64,000 nucleotides of DNA from GCA-2683825 sp965662355. Its GTDB lineage: Bacteria; Planctomycetota; UBA1135; GCA-002686595. The DNA is taken from positions 372,001 to 436,000 of the forward strand of contig CBFIHP010000001.1 in the NCBI GenBank assembly GCA_965662355.1, given 5' to 3'. The notes below the pieces were generated by a model, which was not told where the DNA came from, ran no database searches, and saw only the letters and a list, made by a program, of their open reading frames with translations. Positions within the stretch are counted from its first letter, which is position 1; every line of letters begins with the position of its first letter. Shown here piece after piece: positions 24,481 through 31,851 of the stretch. The translations under genes and the position numbers were made by a program.

Positions 24481-25437
24481 GTGCGCATAATCGCACTCAT
24501 CAATCAAAAGGGGGGCGTCGGCAAGACGACCACGACCGCGAACCTGGGCGCCGCACTGGCGCTGCAGGGCAAGCGCTCCGTGTTGGTCGATCTCGACCCC
24601 CAGGCCAACCTCACCCTACACCTGGGTTGTGTCATCGAGGACGGCAGCCCGTCCAGCTATCGGATGTTGACCTCGCAGTGCACCTTCGGGGAGGCGCTGA
24701 TCGGCACCTCGATCGAGGGCATGCGCTTGATGCCGACCGACATCCACCTCTCGGGAGCCGAGATGGAACTCGCTTCGGCACTCGGGCGCGAGACGCTACT
24801 GCGTGATGCGATCGAGGAGTGGTGCGAAGAAGAGGGCGGTGACCCGTGCGACTACCTGCTCTTCGATTGCCCGCCGTCGCTCGGACTGCTTTCGATCAAT
24901 GCACTGGCCACGGCGGACGAGGCTTTCCTCGTCGTCCAGACCGAGTTCTTCGCATTGCAAGGCATGAGCAAGTTGCTCGAGGTGATCCAGCTCGTGAAGA
25001 AGCGCATGAATCCGCGCCTCGAGTGCACCGGACTCATCCCCTGTCTCTACGACAGTCGCTTGAAGCTCGCGCGCGAAGTCCTGGGCGAGTTGCGTTCCCA
25101 CTTCCCCGACCACGTTTTCTCCACGCCGATCGGACAGAACATCAAGCTCGCGGAATCCCCGGGCTTCGGAAAGACGATCTTCGAGTACGCGCCCGAAAGC
25201 GCAGGCGCACGGGACTATGCCGCGCTCGCCCAGGCTGTCATCGCCATGGAAGCGCCCGCCGAGGGGCCTCCCGAAACATCCCCCGAGGTGCGCGTCGAAG
25301 AGCCGAAAGCGGAGCCTGTGACAGAAACGGGCCGCGCAGGAGAAACGACCGTCGAGCTGAAGCCCCACCGGGCCCCCGTGCCCGAGCAGCCCGTCGGCGA
25401 GGCCGGCACAGGCTCCGAGCCCAAGCAAGCTTCCTGA
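24481..25437 (+). CDS. parA: ParA/Soj-type partition ATPase
   Basis: The protein has 318 residues. The deviant Walker A KGGVGKTTTTANLG with the signature first lysine is at about 10, Walker A-prime VLVDLDPQANL follows, and LLFDCPPSLGLLSINAL is Walker B. This is the chromosomal Soj type, which forms ATP-dependent dimers on DNA and is recycled by ParB. An unusual acidic proline-rich tail (from about residue 258) is not part of the ATPase. The start is GTG 24481. It is 10 kb from parB/parS and lies between bshB1 and bshA, with bshA beginning 7 bases after it. A different MinD/ParA family client cannot be excluded, but no other parA is in the window. Confidence 0.9.
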   Translation: MRIIALINQKGGVGKTTTTANLGAALALQGKRSVLVDLDPQANLTLHLGCVIEDGSPSSYRMLTSQCTFGEALIGTSIEGMRLMPTDIHLSGAEMELASALGRETLLRDAIEEWCEEEGGDPCDYLLFDCPPSLGLLSINALATADEAFLVVQTEFFALQGMSKLLEVIQLVKKRMNPRLECTGLIPCLYDSRLKLAREVLGELRSHFPDHVFSTPIGQNIKLAESPGFGKTIFEYAPESAGARDYAALAQAVIAMEAPAEGPPETSPEVRVEEPKAEPVTETGRAGETTVELKPHRAPVPEQPVGEAGTGSEPKQAS

Positions 25438-25444
25438 GGTTCCC

Positions 25445-26620
25445 ATGGAGCCCCGTCTCTCGATCGGTGTTCTCTGTCATCCGACCTATGGCGGGTCGGG
25501 GGTGATCGCCTCGGAGCTCGCCCTGTCCTTGGCGGGTCGGGGGCACGAGGTCCACCTCTTCTCTCACCGGGTGCCGCCCCGCCTCGCGCGTTCCCCGGGG
25601 CCGGTCAAGATGCATCGCTCCCAGGGCATGCCATACCCGCTCTTCTCGTCCACGCCCCACGACCTGGCGATCACCTCGACCATCCTGCGGGTCCACCGCT
25701 CCGAGGGCCTGGACATCCTCCACGCCCACTACGCGCTGCCCCACGCGGTCTCGGCCGTATTGGCACGGTCGGCTTCGGAAAACGACCCCTCGCGAACGCC
25801 TCCAGGGGTGGTAACGACCCTCCATGGTACGGACATCACCATCGTAGGGAGCGATCCGTCCTATGCTCCGCTGACACAGTACCTGATCGCCGCATCGGAT
25901 GCGGCCACGGCCGTGTCCGAGTCCCTCGCAGGCCAGACCCGGGAGCACTTCTGCCTCGACTCGGGGCTGAGATGTGACATCGAAGTTATCCCTAACTTCG
26001 TGGATACTGACCGTTTTCATCCCCATGCCGGTAGGGAAATAGAGCACGACCAGCCCCACGCGGTGCATGTCTCGAACTTCCGCGCCGTCAAGCGAGTCCC
26101 CTGGCTGATCGAGGCCTTCGCCCGCGGGACGGAGGGCACCCAGGCCACCCTGACCCTCGTCGGGGATGGGCCCGATCACTTACCGAGCGTCGAGCGCGCG
26201 GCCCAGCTCGGCATCCAGGATCGGGTCTGCTTCCTCGGCGAGCGGGATGCGCTGCCCGAACTGCTCGCCCCGGCGGATGTCTTCCTCTTGACCAGCCGTG
26301 AAGAATCCTTCGGGCTCTCCGCCCTCGAGGCCATGTCCTGTGGCACACCGGTGATCGGCACGGCCGTCGGTGGCGTCCCGGAGGTGGTTATCGACGGTGA
26401 AACGGGACTGCTCGCCCCGCCCGATGACCTCGAGGCCTGGTCCGCCTGTCTGAGGGCGCTCCTGTTCGACCGTCCGCGGGCCCGACAGATGGGGCACGCC
26501 GCGCGCAAGAGCGTCCTCGATCGCTTCACCCGCGACCGCATTGTCTCCCAGTACGAGAGCCTCTACCGCGCCGTGCTCGAGCGCCGCCGGAGCGGGGCCG
26601 GAACCTGCAAAGCGCGCTAG
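25445..26620 (+). CDS. bshA: N-acetyl-glucosaminyl L-malate synthase BshA
   Basis: This 391-residue protein is a GT-B family 4 glycosyltransferase. The opening IGVLCHPTYGGSGVIASELALSLAGRGHEVH is the hallmark of BshA. The acceptor region with THGTDITIVGSDPSYAPLT-like residues follows, and the donor site has SNFRAVKRVPWLIEAFA, LVGDGPD and the E-rich SREESFGLSALEAMSCGTPVIGT. It joins UDP-GlcNAc to L-malate, the first bacillithiol step. ATG 25445 has GAGG about 5 bases upstream, overlapping the end of parA. It is 15 bases before the cysteine desulfurase start. Confidence 0.96.
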   Translation: MEPRLSIGVLCHPTYGGSGVIASELALSLAGRGHEVHLFSHRVPPRLARSPGPVKMHRSQGMPYPLFSSTPHDLAITSTILRVHRSEGLDILHAHYALPHAVSAVLARSASENDPSRTPPGVVTTLHGTDITIVGSDPSYAPLTQYLIAASDAATAVSESLAGQTREHFCLDSGLRCDIEVIPNFVDTDRFHPHAGREIEHDQPHAVHVSNFRAVKRVPWLIEAFARGTEGTQATLTLVGDGPDHLPSVERAAQLGIQDRVCFLGERDALPELLAPADVFLLTSREESFGLSALEAMSCGTPVIGTAVGGVPEVVIDGETGLLAPPDDLEAWSACLRALLFDRPRARQMGHAARKSVLDRFTRDRIVSQYESLYRAVLERRRSGAGTCKAR

Positions 26621-26635
26621 GGGGGCCGAGCTGAT

Positions 26636-27826
26636 ATGAAGCGGGTCTATCTCGACCACAACGCCACGACGCCGATGCGCGACGAGGCCCACGCGGCACT
26701 CGTGGAGCTTACGACGAAGTTGAGGGGTAATCCCTCCAGCTTGCATGCCGGGGGACGGGCCGCGCGGGCCCATGTCGATGACGCGCGCGCACGGGTCGCC
26801 ACGACCCTCGGTGTGGGTGAGGATGAAGTCACGTTCACCTCGGGTGCGACCGAGGCCAACAATCTGGCCCTGTTCGGCACCCTCGAGGCCCTGGGCGCCG
26901 GCGCGGGCCTGTTGACCATCGGTACCGAGCACTCATCGGTCATCGAACCCGCGAAGGTCCTCTCGACGCGGGGGTTCCAGGTCCACGTGGCCGCCGTCGA
27001 TGGCACGGGCTTGCCCGCTCTCGAGGACTTCGAGCGGCTCCTCCGTACCGAGCGCATCGATGTCGTGTCGATCGCCGCCGCCAACGGTGAGAACGGTGCC
27101 GTTCCTGATCTGGATTCCCTCGTTCGAATTGTGGACGAGGTGGGCCGAAAGCCGCCTATCTTCCATACCGACGCCGCCCAGGCCCTAGGTCGTGTACCTC
27201 TCGGTCTCGAGCGCTTGGATCTCGCCTCGCTTTCCGCGCACAAGCTCGGTGGGCCTCCCGGGGTGGGGGTATTGTGGAGGCGTTCGGGAACCCCGCTCGT
27301 ACCGCGCGCCTACGGCGGTGCGCAGGAAAGCGAACTGCGTCCTGGAACCGAGAACGTGCCGGCCATCTACGCCGCTTCGCTCGCGATCGAATTCGCGCAA
27401 AACGAGCGCGCGCGTTATGCTGAGCGCTCCGAAGAACACACCCGCTTCCTGTGGGGGGAGCTGCAGCTCGCACTGCCCGCCGCTCGCCTGATCGGGCCTG
27501 CGTTCCGCGCCCTCGGTGACACGGGCCGTGACAGGCACAGGCGGCTTCCCAACACGCTGTGTTTTTCGATACCCGAAACAGATGGCCGCGTACTTGTTAC
27601 ACGGCTCGATCTCGCGGGTCTGGAAGCGTCGGCAGGCTCTGCGTGTGCAAGTGGTTCTGCTGAGCCATCGCACGTCTTGCAGGCGATGGGGTTCGACGAT
27701 GACGATGCGCGTTCGGGCCTGCGCTTGTCACTCGGAAGGAACACGTCACGCGAGGATTGCAAGCACGCTCTCAGCATCCTCAAAAAACTCTTCTCGCCGA
27801 CGAACGCAAGTCGGGTAACGCCCTGA
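26636..27826 (+). CDS. Cysteine desulfurase (NifS/IscS family)
   Basis: The protein has 396 residues. YLDHNATTPM at the N-terminus, TSGATEANNLALFG, GTEHSSVIEPAK, FHTDAAQALGRVPLGL and the PLP lysine in LSAHKLGGPPGVG are all present. The mobile loop with the catalytic Cys is in GSACASGSAEPSHVL (about residue 338). It converts cysteine to alanine and an enzyme persulfide for Fe-S, thiolation or cofactor use. The short NifS-like loop suggests the class I group. It follows bshA by 15 bases with a G-rich Shine-Dalgarno, and could link thiol metabolism to sulfur trafficking. Which acceptor it serves is unknown, as no IscU or ThiI lies nearby. Confidence 0.93.
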   Translation: MKRVYLDHNATTPMRDEAHAALVELTTKLRGNPSSLHAGGRAARAHVDDARARVATTLGVGEDEVTFTSGATEANNLALFGTLEALGAGAGLLTIGTEHSSVIEPAKVLSTRGFQVHVAAVDGTGLPALEDFERLLRTERIDVVSIAAANGENGAVPDLDSLVRIVDEVGRKPPIFHTDAAQALGRVPLGLERLDLASLSAHKLGGPPGVGVLWRRSGTPLVPRAYGGAQESELRPGTENVPAIYAASLAIEFAQNERARYAERSEEHTRFLWGELQLALPAARLIGPAFRALGDTGRDRHRRLPNTLCFSIPETDGRVLVTRLDLAGLEASAGSACASGSAEPSHVLQAMGFDDDDARSGLRLSLGRNTSREDCKHALSILKKLFSPTNASRVTP

Positions 27827-28095
27827 CAGTTTGCGTTCGATCTCTAAGAGATTGCTAAGTCTCTCGTTGACGGTTCCCCGATGTGGGCTTGTAATGCGCC
27901 GCGCTCGTCGAGGAAACGTGCTCGTGTGCGGGTCACACAACTCACCTCCTTCACGAGTCGAAGTGTCCGGCCGTGCGCGGCCCGCGCACGCCAAAAGGAG
28001 CCGGCTCCCAACGCCGCGTCCTCTTCTTTTCGGTGGTCGCAGTGTCTCTACGGCGCACTTCTTGCAACTCTACGTTGCTTCTGGGGGGATCCAGC
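27827..28095. promoter_or_regulatory. dnaA upstream region with perfect palindromes
   Basis: The gap holds three inverted repeats: ATCTCT-A-AGAGAT (27840-27852), a 19-base perfect palindrome CGTGCGCGG-C-CCGCGCACG (27972-27990) and GGAGCCGGCTCC (27997-28008). They are about 90-250 bases before the dnaA start, where an autoregulatory or other operator would be expected. No perfect DnaA box (TTWTNCACA) was found here. Confidence 0.4.
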
Positions 28096-29637
28096 ATGCA
28101 GAGACCGAACACCGCCGAGACGAATCCAAGTCGCCAACCTGATGACGACGCACGACAAATGGAAGACGTGCAGAGCCCCAGGCTTGGCGAGTCTGAGATT
28201 CCGACGGCGCACCTCCCGGAGCCGCATCATCTGGAGCTCTGGAAGCGCATCTGCATCGCCCTGCTCGGGGACATTCGCCGCGAGCAGTACGAGACCTGGT
28301 TCCGCCTGACCGCGATTCGCAGTCTCGATCAGAACAACCTCAGCATCGCGGTTCAAAACGGCTTCTCGCGCGACTGGCTGCAGGACTACTACCACGAGAC
28401 CGTTTCCAAGACGGTCGAAAAGGTCCTCGGACGTCCACTCGCAGTCGAATTCGTCGTCGACCCCGAGCGCGCCGGCGCGGGGGAAAAAGAAACGCCCCAA
28501 CCCGCGCCCCTCGTCGAGGACGAGCGGGGCCAGGAAACGCCCGTCAAGGCACCGCCCTCGCTGTTGCCCAGCAGCGATGTCTCGCTGAACCCGCTGTACC
28601 GCTTCGACAGCTTCGTGGTCGGTCCGTGCAACCGATTCTCGTACGCCGCCTGCCAAGGCGTCGCAGAGAAGCCCGCGGAGGCCTACAACCCGCTCTTCGT
28701 GCATGGAAATGTAGGGCTGGGCAAGACCCACCTGCTGCAGAGCCTCTGCTACGACTTGCTCCAGCGAACACCCGACACGCGCATCCTCTATCTGTCGTGC
28801 GAAACGTTCGTCAATCACTTCATTGGCGCTCTAGAAAACGGAAGCATCGAACGCTTCCGCAGCAAGTACCGCGACGTCGATGTGATCGTCATCGATGACA
28901 TCCATCTCCTGGCGAACAAAGAGCGAACACAGGAAGAGTTCTTCCACACCTTCAACTCGCTTTATACCCGCGGCAAGCAGATCGTCCTGTCCTCGGACTG
29001 CCCTCCGCTCGAGATTCCGACCCTTCACAATCGGCTGATCTCGCGCTTCAAGTGGGGCCTCGTCACCGAGCTCGACCCGCCTTGCTATGAGACGCGGGTC
29101 GCCATTCTCAAGCGCAAGAGCCGCGAGCGTGGGCACGAAATCCCCGACGATGTCGCGCGTTTTCTCGCCGACCGCCTCGACACGAACATCCGTGAGCTCG
29201 AAGGTGCCGTCACGAAGCTCCTCGGCTTCTGCGTCCTCAACCAACAGAAGATCACCCTGGAGGTCGTGCGGCAGTGTCTGCGCGAGCTCTTCACGGTCCG
29301 CAAGGGCCAGGCGTCGATCGAGGACATCATGAGAGCCGTCTCCGATCGCTTCGGCGTCAAGCAGGCCGAGCTCCAGTCGCGCCGGCGCACCCAGGCCATC
29401 GCCTATCCCCGCCAGCTTGGCATGTACCTCGCGCGGCGCATCACGCGTATGTCGCTTGAGGAGATCGGCGGGCACTTCGGAGGACGGGATCACTCGACAG
29501 TGCTCTACGCTGTCCAGAAGATCACCGACCTGACCAAGAAGGATGAGCGGACCCTGGCGCTCGTTACGGAGCTTTCCCTGGAGCTTCAGACCCACGAGCC
29601 CGATCTCCCCGGGGCGGGCGCCTCAGGCGCCTCCTAG
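28096..29637 (+). CDS. dnaA: Chromosomal replication initiator DnaA
   Basis: The protein has 513 residues. An N-terminal domain I (LELWKRICIALLGDIRREQYETWFR, about 46-70) is followed by a variable linker, then AAA+ domain III with NPLFVHGNVGLGKTHLLQSL as Walker A (about 204-211) and VIVIDDIHLLANKERTQEEFFHTFN as Walker B. Domain IV has the DNA-binding signature GGRDHSTVLYAVQKI. ATG 28096 was chosen, with GGGGGG as ribosome site, over upstream codons that lie in the palindrome region. An N-terminal extension of about 40 residues before domain I is longer than usual. It initiates replication at the origin, presumably in the 671-base gap downstream. Confidence 0.97.
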   Translation: MQRPNTAETNPSRQPDDDARQMEDVQSPRLGESEIPTAHLPEPHHLELWKRICIALLGDIRREQYETWFRLTAIRSLDQNNLSIAVQNGFSRDWLQDYYHETVSKTVEKVLGRPLAVEFVVDPERAGAGEKETPQPAPLVEDERGQETPVKAPPSLLPSSDVSLNPLYRFDSFVVGPCNRFSYAACQGVAEKPAEAYNPLFVHGNVGLGKTHLLQSLCYDLLQRTPDTRILYLSCETFVNHFIGALENGSIERFRSKYRDVDVIVIDDIHLLANKERTQEEFFHTFNSLYTRGKQIVLSSDCPPLEIPTLHNRLISRFKWGLVTELDPPCYETRVAILKRKSRERGHEIPDDVARFLADRLDTNIRELEGAVTKLLGFCVLNQQKITLEVVRQCLRELFTVRKGQASIEDIMRAVSDRFGVKQAELQSRRRTQAIAYPRQLGMYLARRITRMSLEEIGGHFGGRDHSTVLYAVQKITDLTKKDERTLALVTELSLELQTHEPDLPGAGASGAS

Positions 29638-30308
29638 GCACGTGGGCTGGGGCCCCTGCGGCCCTCCCCGGATACTGGCCGAGCAATCGGATCGACGTAT
29701 CAAGTAATAGGAAGGGCTCTGGGTCCTGCATGGGCCGTCTGGTAGGATTCCTGCGCTTCGAAGATCGGCCGGATCTCAGGGGGCGGAGCCATGCGCCAGG
29801 GGCGTGATGAGATCGCCACGACGAGCCCTCGGCCCATCTCCACCGCCCTTGAAACTGCCAGATCCGCCCGCAACTCCCACCTCCCCCGAAGAGCCATTCG
29901 ATGTGCGCTACCGGGAACACGTGGGGATTCGTGTTGAGAGCCTGTCGATTCGCCCTCTCCCATTGTGAACACCCGCACACGTTTCACACGGCCACTCCGC
30001 GGCCGTCGAAGCCGTCCCCGAACCCTTCTGGAAAGCTGGGGATCATCGGGGTCTCTCTCCCGTGCTTCTTCACAACGCTGGGCGCCTTTTCAGCAGCCCT
30101 CTGATTGCACCTATCTTGCTACAAGCCAGGCAGTTACTGGCATCACACTGGAGCCTTTTCCCCATCCTGAGAGCCACCTTATGATGATGATGAATCTTTC
30201 TCTTGTCGAGGGGGAGGAAACGCGGCCCCGGTTCTCGTGTGGAAAAGGACTGTCCCCACGTTCCCTCTTTTGTTCTCCCTCTGTCCACAAGGCTGAGGTC
30301 GTCTTTCC
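29638..30308. other. Candidate chromosomal origin (oriC) between dnaA and dnaN
   Basis: This 671-base non-coding gap separates dnaA and dnaN, a common place for oriC. One perfect DnaA-box consensus match is TTTTCCACA on the minus strand at 30238-30246, and a one-mismatch match TTCTTCACA lies at 30066-30074. A low-complexity ATG repeat at 30181-30192 precedes a relatively AT-rich tract. Boxes are few for an oriC, so this is only a candidate. No tRNA, riboswitch or credible small ORF was seen. Confidence 0.4.
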
Positions 30309-31415
30309 ATGAAGGTTCTATGTGAACGAGAGACCTTGCATGAGGCTCTGACGATCGCCACGAGCGTCATCCCCACCAAGAGCACTCGCCCCGCCGTTGA
30401 AAATGTCTACGTCCGTGCGCAAGAGGACACGCTCGAGCTGGTCGGCACCGATCTCGATGTTGCGGTGCGTTACCGGGTTGAGAACGTCAAGCTCGAAGAA
30501 CCGGGTACCGTGCTGATTCCAGCTCGGGTGGCCTCGGACTTCGTTCGTGACCTCTCCGGTGAGACCGTCCGTATCGGCTCCAAGGACCAGAGCTTCCTCA
30601 TCGAGAGCGAAGACGAGCGCTGCGAGTTGAGCACCGTCGATCCCGACGAGTTTCCGGGCGTCGCCCAGTTCGGAGAAGAGGGGGCGGTTTCGATTCTCGG
30701 AGCGACCTTCACGCGCCTTGTGTCCCGCACCGGTTTCGCGGCAGCCCGTGAGGCCGGGCGCTACGCGATGCACGGGATTCTCACGGTGATCGAGGACGAC
30801 GAATTGCGCATGATCGCGACCGATGGACGCCGCTTGGCCCTCGCCTCGCACGAGATCGTGAACGAGGGCGCTCCTCTGAACATCGGGCCCGCAATCATTC
30901 CGACCAAGGCGATGCAGCTCTTTTGCCGAGTCATCGACGATCCGACCGAGATGGTTCAGATCCACTTCGGGGACAACCTGTTCGGGCTACGGACGTCCAA
31001 GGCAGAGGTGTTCGCGCGCTTGATCGACGGGGACTTCCCTCGCTACAGCGCCGTGATTCCCCAATCCACGGAAAACCTCGTCGAGGCGGATGCGGCGACC
31101 TTGGGCCAAAAGCTCAAGCTCGTTGCCAATGTGACCAGTACGGATACCCGCGCTGTGCGTGTTTCGCTGGACACCGACCACATGAAAATCTTCGGCCGTT
31201 CCGCCTCCACCGGCGAAGCAACGGCCGAGCTCGGTGTCCGCTATTCAGGGGATCCCGTCGATCTGGTCTTCAATCCCGACTACTTGATCGAGGGAATCAA
31301 GAACTGTGAATCGGATGTCGTGCGACTCGAATTCAACCAACGCAACACGCCAGGGAAGTTCACGCTCGGCGAGAACTACACCTACATCGTGATGCCGATC
31401 ACCGTCGACACCTAG
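30309..31415 (+). CDS. dnaN: DNA polymerase III sliding clamp (beta subunit)
   Basis: The protein has 368 residues in the usual three-domain ring subunit layout. The N-terminus MKVLCERETLHEALTIATSVIPTKSTRPAVENV, the central RTGFAAAREAGRYAMHGIL and IATDGRRLALASHEI, and the C-terminal NPDYLIEGIKNCESDVVRLEFN and YIVMPI are typical of DnaN. It forms the processivity clamp. ATG 30309 is preceded by a pyrimidine-rich leader with weak ribosome-site similarity. It is 10 bases before dciA. No recF lies between dnaN and gyrB. Confidence 0.97.
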   Translation: MKVLCERETLHEALTIATSVIPTKSTRPAVENVYVRAQEDTLELVGTDLDVAVRYRVENVKLEEPGTVLIPARVASDFVRDLSGETVRIGSKDQSFLIESEDERCELSTVDPDEFPGVAQFGEEGAVSILGATFTRLVSRTGFAAAREAGRYAMHGILTVIEDDELRMIATDGRRLALASHEIVNEGAPLNIGPAIIPTKAMQLFCRVIDDPTEMVQIHFGDNLFGLRTSKAEVFARLIDGDFPRYSAVIPQSTENLVEADAATLGQKLKLVANVTSTDTRAVRVSLDTDHMKIFGRSASTGEATAELGVRYSGDPVDLVFNPDYLIEGIKNCESDVVRLEFNQRNTPGKFTLGENYTYIVMPITVDT

Positions 31416-31425
31416 ACCGACTCAC

Positions 31426-31764
31426 GTGAGTTCCGAACGCTCCCCCGGCGGAAAGCACACTGAAAGACGCGGTGGTGTGGTGCCCCTGGGCGATGCTATC
31501 CATGCGTTTCTCAAGGAGTCGGGGGTTCGAGCGACTCCAAAGCACACTCGCGTGTTTTCCGCCTGGTCAAAGAATCTCACCGAAGCGGAAAGCACCCGCG
31601 CAACACCCGTGAAATTCTTCCGTGGGACCCTGACGGTCGAAGTCGAATCAGGCGTCTACATGTACGAACTCAAGAACATCAAAAACGAGAAGTATCGAAC
31701 CCAGGCCAACGCAACCCTCGGAGAGCAACTAATCTCCAAGGTTTCATACCGCCTGAAAGGCTGA
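31426..31764 (+). CDS. dciA: DciA-like helicase loader (DUF721)
   Basis: This 112-residue protein begins at GTG 31426, 10 bases after dnaN. The KH-like DUF721 core is visible: GDAIHAFLKESGVR, VFSAWSKNLTEAESTRATPVKFFRGTLTVEVESGVYMYEL, and KYRTQANATLGEQLISKVSYRLKG. DciA loads the replicative helicase DnaB at the origin in bacteria that lack DnaC/DnaI. The position between dnaN and gyrB fits the known placement of this family near the origin. The N-terminal 25 residues are poorly conserved. Confidence 0.88.
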   Translation: MSSERSPGGKHTERRGGVVPLGDAIHAFLKESGVRATPKHTRVFSAWSKNLTEAESTRATPVKFFRGTLTVEVESGVYMYELKNIKNEKYRTQANATLGEQLISKVSYRLKG

Positions 31765-31851
31765 CCCCCAGTTGTCGCCGCGTTGATGATCAACTCGGGA
31801 CGCAGGCCGATGCGGACTTCGCATGAATACGGATATGAGGATCAAGAACAG

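Noticed and set aside
29901..30104. 67-codon plus-strand frame in the candidate origin
   Set aside because: No ribosome site and a composition like the surrounding non-coding DNA.
30181..30192. ATG tandem repeat as a DnaA-trio element
   Set aside because: DnaA-trio units need a central A flanked by T/A and G/A; neither strand of the ATG repeat fits.
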